Source: Cunninghamia lanceolata (Eukaryota > Streptophyta > Pinopsida > Cupressales > Cupressaceae). Taken from it: a DNA stretch of 64,000 bases. The DNA lies in contig BSBN01000038.1 in NCBI GenBank assembly GCA_027924645.1, forward strand, positions 124,001 through 188,000, written 5' to 3'. Under the pieces are notes generated by a model. The model saw nothing but the letters and a program-made list of their open reading frames with translations. It was not told where the DNA came from and did no database searches. This document shows, piece by piece, positions 24,418 to 35,131 of the stretch (the stretch's first letter is position 1; every line of letters starts with the position of its first letter). Both the position numbers and the translations under genes were made by a program.

Positions 24418-26468
24418 AAAAAGAAAATAAATTTTCTTTACAAGTTAATTTGCGTCAATTAAATGAAAAAAAGCTTTCCGATGATGTCGAATTAGTCGAT
24501 TCTGCCGAATGCCGGCAATCCTAGGGTTTTGGTTTCTATTGCTGCCAAGACTAGAGCTAGGGCTTCAGCTAGGAGCGAGGTGAGGGTTTCTGGCACCAAC
24601 AGTAACACTCTGAGAGATGGAGAAACTTTTTCTTTGAGCTCCTCGGTTGAAGGTCACTATGAGGGAGCTTCTACGCATGCTATTGTCGGACATGCTTCAT
24701 TACCTGCTGCACTTACCTCTGTTATCTCTGGAGGTCAGACTGGGTTTGGGAATGGCTCTCGCTTGTCCGTCTCTTCTCCTCAATTCCCTGTGGGAGACAG
24801 TCCTACATCTGTGCACTCCTTTGTAGCGGTGGTTAAATATGGGCAGAGCAATGATGTGAGATCAACAAATATTTCTATGGTGGGTGATCCTATGGTAATT
24901 CCTAGCTCTAGATCTGGATCTCCTAGGGTCTCTTCAAAGCTGCAAAACACATGTATTTCTACCAGGAGGTCGGTACAATGCTTAGATAATCCTTTGAAAG
25001 TGAATTTTAGCACCGATATTTTAAAGGAAATGTGTGAAAACGAAGAATTTTTTTCTAAGTATGGGTTGATTGGTAGGTTTAGTCAATTTTGGCCCAACCT
25101 TCCTGCATTACATGAATGGATTTCAAATTCTTGGGGTCCCCTTATGGATAAAAACTTGGAAAGTTATCCCAGTGCAAAAGGGTTTTTCACAGTGGTATTC
25201 GACAACAAGCAAGACAAAAATGCCATTCTCAACCACACATGGATGTGGGGTGAAAGCTCACTACTCCTAAAATCTTGGCATCCAAACTTTGATCTAGCCA
25301 CTGAATCATTTGATGTTATGTCAATTTGGGTGCGCCTCCCTAATCTTCCTTTGCACTTTTGGTATGAGCCACGCTTTACAGCTATTGGAAACTCTTTTGG
25401 TAACTTCATAAGTACAGACACAAATTCAAAAAATTTCATCCACATAACCTTTGCAAGGATTTTGGTTGAAGTGGATACCTCCAAAGCCCTCCCTGCAGAG
25501 ATTATCTTGAATGCAAATGGCAACAATTGGTTGCAAACTTTGGATTACGAAGGCTTAATTTTTAGATGCAGAAGATGTTACAAAATTGGTCACATTACAG
25601 CAGATTGCCCGAAGGTGAAAACTCATGCAAAATGGGAGGCGTCCTGGTGGAAAGATGCCTCCCCCAAGCACTATTCTATTTCAAATTCTCCCAATAGTTG
25701 TGACTCATCTAATAAGGATATCAGCTCAAAGATTGAAGCAAAGTCTTGTGAGTTTTGTCCAGCTTCAGAATTCGATCCAAAATTGACTACTTCATTGGAA
25801 TCTTGTGACCCTGATTATGATGTGGGAAGTGATGCTACTCCATCAGCCAAACAAAATTTAGAAGCTACTTCTATGATCGAGGATGTTCAAACCTCAGAGG
25901 ATAAAAATTCCCTCTCTTAGGTACCTTCAATTGCACTAAAAGATCCCACTGACAGGGATGGGGATGATAACTGGCAAACAATAAATAAAAATAAGTGGAT
26001 CAATAGTCAAAGAATGGTGGGCTGCAATGTTTAACAACTTCGTCTTCCACCTCTTCAACTTTAGAGAAGAAAATGATTGGGGGGGATGTTGAACGGCTCA
26101 TAGCACAAAAAAAGATCGCTTTCCTCAAGCTAACAGAGATCATAAATAAATTGCTCTCTCAAGTTAATTCTGGTGTCAATTCTCAGTAAGCAACTTTTGC
26201 TAGGTCTTCAATTTACTTGGCTACTCTTGGATGTTTGAATAGGGCCCTGTGTGTGGTCTATTTTTTTGGTAGTTGGTTTTTATAGCCTTTTTAGGTAGGG
26301 TGATTTGGTTTTTGTTTGTAGTTTGGGTCTGTATGTCAATGGTTGTTTTTATCTGGTGTAACTTTGAATCCAAGGGGATGAGATCCCTTTGCTATGATCT
26401 CACCTGGTGCGGGTCAGGCTTTATCCCAACATCAATACAAAACTCTCCTATTACGTATCAAAAAAAAA
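24418..26468 (+). mobile_element. Non-LTR retroelement remnant (ORF1-type) with poly(A) end
   Basis: Contains the DUF4283/zinc-knuckle ORF, a non-coding 3' region and a terminal A-run (26,459-26,468). Similar short sequences lie just outside: ATACGTTACTATTTT (about 24,402) and ATGCGTTACTCTTTT (about 26,470), a possible mutated target duplication. No endonuclease or reverse transcriptase ORF follows, so either ORF2 was lost or this is a retrocopy of an ORF1-like transcript. It lies inside the large repeat, since copy 2 has it too. Confidence 0.45.
24496..25920 (+). CDS. DUF4283 and CX2CX4HX4C zinc-knuckle protein (LINE ORF1-like)
   Basis: The frame is open from 24,496 to a TAG at 25,918-25,920. 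No ATG lies near its beginning; the reading IAAKTRARASARSEVRVSG begins after a TTG at 24,529, and the first in-frame ATG is near 24,878, so translation start is unclear. Numbering from 24,529: a Ser-rich N-terminus to ~150; a DUF4283-type region ~165-330 (FFSKYGLIGRFSQFWPNL, WVRLPNLPLHFW, FARILVEVDTSKALP); the zinc knuckle C347-X2-C350-X4-H355-X4-C360 in FRCRRCYKIGHITADCP; then an acidic Ser-rich tail. Plant proteins of this kind bind nucleic acid and are the ORF1-like or domesticated products of L1-type LINEs. After the stop the same frame goes on with DDNWQTINKNKW, typical family tail, so the stop may be a mutation. Confidence 0.7.
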   Translation, partial: SILPNAGNPRVLVSIAAKTRARASARSEVRVSGTNSNTLRDGETFSLSSSVEGHYEGASTHAIVGHASLPAALTSVISGGQTGFGNGSRLSVSSPQFPVGDSPTSVHSFVAVVKYGQSNDVRSTNISMVGDPMVIPSSRSGSPRVSSKLQNTCISTRRSVQCLDNPLKVNFSTDILKEMCENEEFFSKYGLIGRFSQFWPNLPALHEWISNSWGPLMDKNLESYPSAKGFFTVVFDNKQDKNAILNHTWMWGESSLLLKSWHPNFDLATESFDVMSIWVRLPNLPLHFWYEPRFTAIGNSFGNFISTDTNSKNFIHITFARILVEVDTSKALPAEIILNANGNNWLQTLDYEGLIFRCRRCYKIGHITADCPKVKTHAKWEASWWKDASPKHYSISNSPNSCDSSNKDISSKIEAKSCEFCPASEFDPKLTTSLESCDPDYDVGSDATPSAKQNLEATSMIEDVQTSEDKNSLS

Positions 26469-27005
26469 TATGCGTTACTCTTTTTTTAATAAATTTTGAT
26501 TTTGAAAGTTTCTTGGAAAAAAAATTATGTCTAACCAATCTAGACATCATTCTCTACATGATGAAAAACAAATAGTGAATTGATTAGTTTAGCTCAAATT
26601 ATGTTGGTCGTACACGAGGGGTTTTAAAAACACTAATTAGGGCCATTAAAAAATTAATAAAATAAAATATATTTATCAAAAAATTATAAAAAAATATCCT
26701 AACCAAAATTTAGCATCCTGTGCATCTTTCTACAAAAATAATTAGAAAAATACCTTAATTTAGGTCAAATTATGTTGGTCGTACACATGCATGATTTGGC
26801 AAAAAATAGGAGACTTTTAAAAAGCCACTTTTTGTACATCTAATAAAAACCAACTTGCATCATATGGGTATTAGAAAAAATTACATATTTGAAAACTAGA
26901 AACAAAATCCTACATTTCTTATATTTACATCATCTTAATATTTTATGTACAAGTGCTTCAAATTGTCACTCTAAGTATGACAAAATTTGAAAAATGGGAA
27001 AAACA
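26469..27005. other. AT-rich, no gene; 28-bp direct repeat
   Basis: CAAATTATGTTGGTCGTACA occurs near 26,595 and 26,764, about 169 bp apart, each in AT-rich context. Possibly two units of an eroded tandem repeat. Confidence 0.5.
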
Positions 27006-27009
27006 CTTC

Positions 27010-28179
27010 CACTTTTTGGCCAAAAAGTGTACTCATCTTCTTGCACTTACCATACTGGGACAAGATTAGATACCCACTCAAAGTGTCTGATAGGATCGAT
27101 GATACCTCCCTCTTTCATTTTTAGCAACTCCTTTTTCATTTTGGGAGCTTTGGTGGGATTTATAGGCCGTTGTTTTTGCCTAAATGGTTTTGGATCAGGT
27201 TGAAGGGGGATAGTATGCTAAAACAAATCCTCCTTATAAGCTTTTAGCTCATTGTATGACCATGCAAAACACTTTCTAAATTTCCTTAATAAAGCAATCG
27301 ACATTTGATTTTAATGAGGCTTTAGCTTCTTACCTATGTAAACCATATATGGTGCCTCCTCGTTTCCAAGGTTAACACCTTCTACATTATCTTCTTGAAC
27401 TAGTTTACCATTGCTTTTCCAATGATCAGTGTTGTCAAACATCCTCTCCAATGCCACCAGTCCCTTGGGAATGGTATTGGTCTTCAATTGCACAACCTCA
27501 CCACCAAATAATGTTTCCTTACCATTATCCATTTCGACCATAGGCTGCCAGTCAATTACTTGACTGTCAAACTCATCCATACAATTTAGAAAACTAAAAA
27601 TCTGATTGCTATCATTGAATACTTTTCAACTGTATACATTATCTATGATGGTTAGCCTTGTAAGTACTTCAACAACTTGATGGTCATGAAGAGAATCTAA
27701 CTGAGTATTATATCTAGACATAGCTACAGCTAGGGCATCCACCTCTTCATTTTTTGATCTGTCTATCCACTCAATACCAATGGCATCAAACAACTCCATG
27801 GTATCCCATACTGCATTTTTGTATGCTTTCAGCCTACTATCCTTGGTAGCAAAACTTTTTCTTATTTGTTGTACAATCAGCTCTAAATCACCATATACTC
27901 TTAGGCGCTGGACTCCATGTTATGAGCCACATTTAGAGCCAACAACAACGCTTCATATTTTGCCACATTATTTGTGCATTGAAAATCTAGTCTGAAAGAC
28001 ATGTAGGACCACTTACCATCTAGGGATGTTAAAATAATCCTAGGGCCTAAACCATCTTTTGAAAATGCACCATCAAAGTGCAACGTCCACAAATCAGACG
28101 TATCACAAACAACTGCAATAGGGTTAGAAGGTGAAACATTCACACAAGGACCATCATCACTACAATATGTCATAAAATG
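27010..28179 (-). pseudogene. gypsy RNase H, linker and N-terminal RT fragment
   Basis: From 28,173: LHFDGAFSKDGLG (catalytic Asp at residue 34 of this frame), CTNNVAKYEALLLAL (Glu 74), then a frameshift near 27,905, VYGDLELIVQQI (third acidic residue) and WIDRSKNEEVDALAVAMS, an archaeal/plant-type RNase H. A linker follows (IPKGLVALERMFD, 27,580-27,311). The RT start then reads CFAWSYNELK, HTIPLQPDPKPFRQK and GGIIDPIRH...WVSNLVPV, ending in a stop near 27,060. RT palm motifs including the catalytic YXDD are absent. Several stops. RNase H would degrade the RNA of the cDNA hybrid. Confidence 0.75.
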
Positions 28180-28674
28180 GTCTATTTTAGTGTCAAATAA
28201 ATTTACATAATTCTCTTATGTTTTATAGCTATCCTCTATGTGTTCATCTTCCACCTTCTTCTCCCTATACAGTTTCACTTCCACACCTTGGACTGGGATG
28301 GTGGCATATGACAGGTCCATCTAAATACTACCACCCATAGAAGCCACCCATTTCCTTGATAATAGCATGTCCCACTTGGCAGGGCAATCCACAATAATTA
28401 TGTCCATGAGAAAAGATTTGTCTGGGTAGGCAGCTAATTGGACCTTGACATCCTTGATAAGACCAATAACATTGATCTCTCTAGAATCCATGGCAAAACA
28501 CTTGCCAAAAGATTTGGACTCCTTTAGTCCCAATTTATTCATGATTTCAAAAGGCATGACATTACTAGATGCCCCTGAATCTAGCATACAGTTGTGTAAC
28601 AACCAACCATTTATGATCAGTGTGGTGTAAAAAGGATCTACTCCCATCTTGCTATTAACCACAGAAGATCCCAA
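28180..28674 (-). pseudogene. gypsy aspartic protease domain
   Basis: Frame 28,321-28,674 encodes GVDPFYTTLIINGWLLHNCM then LDSGASSNVMP (catalytic Asp 32 of the frame), GLIKDVKVQLA and WDMLLSRKWVASMGG. The frame continues as MDLSYATIPVQG and VKLYREKKVEDE toward the RNase H after a stop. This is the retropepsin-like protease that cleaves the gag-pol polyprotein. Folding elements appear complete; the surrounding polyprotein is broken. Confidence 0.8.
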
Positions 28675-28686
28675 TTAAACCTCTAC

Positions 28687-31600
28687 TATTACATCCTACC
28701 CTAAACCTTTAAAAAACTTCTGTTTACTTTAGTAAATTGTGCAATGAAACTTATGTTTTTGAAAGTTAAAGTATGCTTTGATGAAATTACACAATGTCTT
28801 GATTTAAGTTATGATTGAGCTATGGATGCCTGATGTCATGAATCAAATGGAACATGTTATGTATGGAAATTCTTCTTTAAAGTAAATATGAATATGAATA
28901 TGATGTGTTGAATATATTGAAATGTATGTCAGGCTAACTACCTTTATTCCTCTTGAGTGTTGAGGCAAGACAAACCCAAGCGTCTTCAGAGCGAAAGAGG
29001 GAAAGTATCATCTGGTAGAGAGGTTGCGTTGAAAAGTCCTTGATGTTGCCATCTGAGCCCGAGCCAATATGTGTGACTCGTCAACCTAAAAGTCTAGGGC
29101 ATGTTTTTGCCATTTTGAGGTAAGTTATCCTGTTTTGGTTGTTTTATCTTTCGTTTCACAGTGAAAGGTGGTTTTAGAGTTGTAAACCTTCCATGTAGGT
29201 GTCTTCACTCAACCCGAAGGGATGTGTATATTTATGCTAGAGGAGAAACATGGGTCAACAAGAGATAATAGGATGTCTTCCATGTGGAAAGACAAAATAA
29301 TGGATTCAACTCCTTGAATGAGTCTTCAGTTCTTTTTGTATGGGGCAAATTGGTCTGCAACCAAAACCATCAATTATGTCCTATTCCCGTCATGATGGAT
29401 TTGTACGCGATAGAACATTGTTCATGAATTCGACTATAGTTGAAAATTAATGCTATCATTTGCAAATTCCCTCTATATCACCTCTTCTTCACTTGACTCT
29501 ACTGAGGCATCCCAATCAACTGAATTATCCTTGCATTTTCAAAACAATTGACTTTTTCCGCTACAACATTTCGAGTCTCTTTCAAGACCAAGGAATTCTT
29601 AGATAAAGTCAAACACAGTTGTAACTTGTATCCATATACATTTGAGGTATTTATTTAAAAACATAACTTAAGTGTTTATGACGAGGATCTAAGGCCAACT
29701 TCCCAAGTAATGGAGCCGATGAAATCAGCCATGATAACCCACTCTCTCAATCAAAATCTCCATCTTTTGGAAACAGTGGACAACGAATATAAGAACATAT
29801 TTCAGATAAGCCTTTGGAACGGATAAACCAATAAGGAGAGTATAAATCTTAGAAGGAATGGGAAAGGATAAAAGGCCGAACCATTTCGTAATTGTTTGGG
29901 AGATAACCGAATCCACCATAGATCATATATATATACACTTTTTTGGAAGAAGCTGGCATATTTTGTTGGGGAACACTACTATGTAAAGAGAGAATACGTT
30001 GAATTAAGATAGAGAAGTTGATTATCATCTTCTGGAAAGAGAATTGCTTCAAACTGCAAGAAGAGAGGAATAACCAGAGCGGGTTGTATAGGTAATAAAA
30101 CCTCGCTTAAGCAAGTATATTGAACTTATATGTGATTCTTACAATCTGTTTTGCCTATAGAAATACATATTCATTACCTTATTGGCATTATATAAATTAA
30201 GCGTCCTTGTGTAAGATTCAACAATCCAGTATATAAGTACTATTATCGTTGTATAAGAGTTTTGTTGTCTTTATGTAAAGATCAAGACTGAAAGGCTCTG
30301 CTACCTTTATGTTAAATAGAGGCCAATAGGTATCACAGCAGACTAAAATATGTAACAGAAATAACAAGAGAGGATTGGCTTTCTTATTGAGTTTTTGATT
30401 TTCTGTAGACACATAGAGTCTTTATATGCAACATTTATATAGTCTTAGAAGCTTATGCACTTAATAGCATTATAAACTCAGTTTTATATGAAGTAAATGT
30501 TATTGACCTGCCTATTCTATGATTGCACTCAATGTGCATAAGATATAAGTGGCTGATATTTTGTTGGTGTTTTTATCTTTGAATGTCTGATATAATTGTA
30601 GGATATTGGCTTTGAAATGCTTTGTCTAACTATGGGTTTGCTATGAAAGCTATGGTTTATGCCTTGTCTAGTATCTTCGAAACCTAGAAGAGTGAAATGT
30701 TGGACATTACCTTTCAGTGGTCAATAAAATTGCATGTATAGATAGCTACCGAGTAATGCAAAGAAAAGACCAAGTTGGAAACAAAGAGAAGTGGTTGATT
30801 CTTTTTATATAATTATTGTATTCCTTAAGTTTTAAATGGATGTTTGTATAAATGTTCTTTCCTTTTAAGTTATAGTCCAAGAAGATGGTGGTAGGTTCAA
30901 GACCACGCATGGGCCTAGTGCTGGTTTTTCTACTTTTCATGGTAGATGTGGATAGTTTTGTGAGTTCTTCCACATGCTTTTATTAAGCTTCAAGGTTTGA
31001 ATAGAACAGTTGCCTCCACTAAAAGACACAAAGACATGTCTTGTCATTAAACTTAAACAAGTACCTAAAGACAATGTTTATTAGCATAAATTATACTCTT
31101 ATATATCTAGGATCGAAAGGTTATAAGGTTTAGTCAAGTCCCGTTGGTTTGCCAAGAAATCTGGGGTTCAAGGATGTTTTTATCTTTCGTCATTAGATCA
31201 ATTCACAATAATAAAGCAACTCTTGAAATGCTAAGAATCTTATGTTATTGTATGTGGGCGGGACAAGTGGTCCAATAAGCCCTAGGTCAATAGTCTCTCC
31301 AAGTCGAGAAGGGTGGTGAACCATGACCACATTCATTGCGAAATGTCTATTTATACAAAAACTATGGCCATAGTGAGTGTCATTGCCACCACGTGCACTC
31401 GTCAGTTCACCGTACTCCACACACTTAGTTAACCAAAGTTGTTATACTTAGTAGGAGGGTATCCTTAGTAGTGTGACAGAGTTAGCCAAGGGTAGGATCA
31501 CTTCTAGTCAAGAAGTGTGCGGGGGACCGCTTAAGTCTGTGGTTGGAGGTAAAACAACTAGATGATGCTTTCCCTCTCTTCAATGGTATGTTGAGTATTG

Positions 31601-31749
31601 GAGATTAGTTGAACTAGATAAAGAATTATGATCCGTTCTCTTATATTTGTTTATCAACTTAATTAAATGTTGCATGAAATGATGGAATTTTGCACTTGAT
31701 GAATAACCTTTTTAGCTAGAAAAGTGAAAGCTGATTTTACTCTTTATAC
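28687..31749. mobile_element. Insertion between gypsy gag and protease, LTR-like, no coding
   Basis: gag reading ends near 31,752 and protease begins at 28,674, leaving about 3.06 kb without recognisable coding. Its left end, TATTACATCCTACCC, resembles TGTTACATCCCCAAAC at 42,165, and both are followed ~260 bp later by a similar phrase (AAAGTATCATCTGG here, GAGAGTATCATCCTGG there) and by GCCATCTGAG. It is probably a diverged LTR, or a solo LTR, of a related gypsy family. Right end and target duplication not identified. Confidence 0.4.
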
Positions 31750-33328
31750 CTAATATGATGAATAGCAGTATTTAACTTGCTTAATGTTATTAACCTTTGG
31801 TAAATTTCTCTTGGTAAACCTGTGTCTGAAGTGGGTGGTCATTACATCTACTATTTCATCATTGCCTATGCCTTGATCGTTACTATTGGAAACAACCGCA
31901 GGTTGTTTTTGTGCATCTACAGCAGTAATAAGAGACTCTGCCCTATCTCTGTGTTCAGGTGTCCTGAGCAATTCCACTATCGACACAGAAATTTTAATTT
32001 GGCTAAAAACTTGAGCCATGTCAATAGGGAGATAATTAGGCAAAGGAGTATCACGTGAAATAGTTACATCATTTGCACAAGGAATATAAGGTATGATTTG
32101 ATTGGAAGAAATGTCCTTACCTTTTTCCTTTGTCTTCTCCTTTTATGGTTCCTTATCTTCCCGAGGCTGATCATGCTTTTAACCACCTTTTGGATAATGA
32201 ACCCCTAGAATGGGTGTAGTATCTATAGGTTGCACAGTTGGTGTTGGATTTTTTTGAACATGCTTTTGTTTTAATGTTGGAGACGACATTGAGGTTTTCT
32301 TCTTTTCATGGACGTTTTTCTTTGGAGCGCTGCTGCTCTTCTACTCCACATTCCCTTTGCATTTGTCCTTATCCCCATTCACTCTTTTCTATTTTGATTC
32401 CTTGGCAGGGATGTTGTAAACAGGGACAGTTCTATTTCTTAGTTGATAGCCTCCTCTTGCAAGATGGCTACATCAATCAATACTTTCAAGTCCTCCTTTG
32501 AAGGTTTCGACTGCTGATATTTTTTCTGCATAAGATCCTTTAAATGCCCAAAATCATGAGTTGGCAATTGGTATCTTTTTTAACTTTCATCATATTCATA
32601 TTGGAAAATATGATCACCCTCTTCATAGCTGTTACAATCAGCATCTTGACCAATCTGTTCATAACCCTTTGCATCAAACTAATTTATCTCTTCTTCATAG
32701 TACTCAGTTGCACCCTCTTCATTTGGAAATTCTTCATCTCTGCTCAATGAATGAGCCACCACACAATTTGCTGGATCATGGAGAAGGAAACATGCCTGAC
32801 ACCATAATGATTCATCTTGGAAGCTAACTTGATCCTTTCTCAAAGGATCAGGGGTGTCCCTTTCAGGCTGTTTGAAGTTTACATGTCTAGGGGCAGATTG
32901 TCTGTCATTTTGTTGTGGTCTCTTAGACCGATTAGTATTATAAGGTCTATTATGTAATCTCTATCCTTCATTAAAATGTGATGCAACACCTTGAGGTGAC
33001 AACCCTTTGTCATTTCTAGCAATTTTATATGACAAATATTTCACAACCCCCATGAGTTTATCTAATTTATCATCAGTAGTGAGGGGTTTATTGAAAGCAA
33101 GCTTATCTAGCTAGGGAAATTTTACATCAAACCTTTTGATGTGCTTCCTTGAAGCTCTCATATTACTCTCAATATTTATAGTTGTAGCATATGCTTCCCT
33201 TAATGTTTGGGGACTCTTGTGGACCTCAAACAATAACCAAATTTCAAATCAAATGCACCACAATATAAAACTAAACACATTGATTCATTAGGTCTCATGT
33301 GAGGAGGTACCTTTCTCATAGTCATGAT
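31750..33328 (-). pseudogene. gypsy gag, C-terminal part
   Basis: Left of the copia insertion, minus-strand reading resumes with SFIMTMRKVPPHMRPNES and CLVLYCGAFDLKFGYCLR, a retrotransposon gag helix typical for plant gypsy. It continues with a frameshift to EAYATTINIESNMRASRK, then a putative CX2C..HD..NC motif (WCQACFLLHDPANC), and acidic and Gln-rich spacers, to MPNYLPIDMAQVFSQIKI and VELLRTPEHRDRAESL at 31,750-32,043. Multiple stops and shifts. Gag forms the particle and packages element RNA. Confidence 0.7.
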
Positions 33329-33333
33329 GAAGC

Positions 33334-34712
33334 TATTGAAATGCACAAGACAACTAAGAGGGGGGGTGAATCAATTGTAACCAAAACTTAACTCCTTACA
33401 AGCATCAACTCATCAACCACTTAATCATTGTTATTATGATTTAACCATGAAAGCATGAAATCAGAAACTTAAGCACATTCACACATGAGACACCATATTT
33501 TTACATGGAAAACCTAATGAGGGAAAAACCACAGTGAGGATTAGCTCACAATATAAATGATATATGAAAATTTACAACAAGGCTCACTACCTAGAATGCT
33601 CACTACAAAAGGAAGAAGCTCATTGCCAAGAGAAGAGGTTCACTACCAAAGTTTGGATCACTAGAGAGTTGGTGAACTAAGATAGTAGCATCTACACCAT
33701 GCCATGGTTCAGTTCCATTGAAGCACACTGATTCTTCTTCTTTTCTGCCTTCTTTACATAAACACACTTATCATCACATCTTCACATAATCTATATTTTT
33801 TCATCACTTCATTACATGTATTTATACAATTCATCAACCTTGGAATGTGCATCAAGGTTGGCATTGCAATTATCAACCATTGGAACAATCTCCAAGGTCA
33901 GCATACATACATACATTAGAATAGGTCTGGACCTAAACATATTTGCGGAGGAAAATAATGAATGCAGACCGCACCACACCTTAGCAAGGGCTCAAATGCA
34001 ATCTTCCACACAACACACTTTCACAAACTCCAAAGCATAACCGCAAGTAGTGAAAACAACCAATTCGGCCAAAATTGGTGTTAACACTAAGACCTTTATG
34101 AACATGCTTCAACCATGATTTGAATTACACTTTGCAGACCAAACAAAAGGCAGGAACATGATCTAGAGACATCCACAAGCATGTTACAATCACCAAGAAC
34201 TTCTGCACAACCTCCAATCACTCTATCAGAAGATTCTTCAAACCAAACCACTTAAACATTACTGTCAACCTCTGTCACAAAGAAAAGATCGCTTGCGGAG
34301 CACCAAATCATGAACCATTTAAACTCAAGATACATAACATCATTTCAAACTTAATTCTAGAGTTGTAGAGTGTAAAACCTAAATGTGGAGAGAGCAGAGA
34401 GATGCAGAGCAAAATATATTCTCCCTATCACCATTGAATACTCAAAAATAATTTTTACTCTGGTGAATAGAACTCACTCAAATCTTCACACTGGAGGCTC
34501 AAACTTGAGATATAGCAACTACAAACATCCCTTAACATAACTTTCAAACTATAGACAAAGATATTCAATCTATAGGATATGTGGAGCAAAACACTGCACT
34601 GTTATGGTAGATAGAACAATTTTGCAATTGCACTAACTTCTCAAACACTTCCTTAGATGTTGAACTTAGGTGTTGACATCAATGACAAAACACACTGCTC
34701 ATACTTGCAACA
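33334..34712 (-). repeat. copia 3' LTR (left), 1,379 bp
   Basis: Begins TATTGAAATGCACAAGAC and ends CATACTTGCAACA. In the first ~90 bp against the other LTR I count three substitutions and one 1-base indel. Confidence 0.9.
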
Positions 34713-35131
34713 ATCTCCCCCTTTGTCATTGATGGCAACACATGATGTGAAAAACCATCAAGAGAAACAAACTTGCTTTGCTTCTTTGCTCCCCCTTTCT
34801 TTATGCTTTCTCTGGCTGCAACTTTCTCCTTTTTGTCATCAATCAGAATCTCTCTCCTTAGGTTTTTCACATGCACCTCTCTCCCCCTTTGACATCAATG
34901 GCAAAGGGTGCCATAACTTCTTTCCCTCTTTAGTTAACAAAACTCAACTCAAATCTTACTACCACTGCACTGCTCCCCCTATCAACAACACTGCAACACT
35001 TACTGCTCTTTATCAGGAACTCATGTCAACAACATCTACCTACTCCCCCTAAGAGGTAGCCTTCAAAACATCAATCCAAATCTAAAAATGAGACTTTGAC
35101 CACAACTGGACTGATGCACTTCCTATGCATC

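Noticed and set aside
34657..35052. Plus-strand 131-codon frame next to the copia 3' LTR
   Set aside because: It overlaps the LTR and the polypurine tract on the antisense strand of the element and shows no domain.
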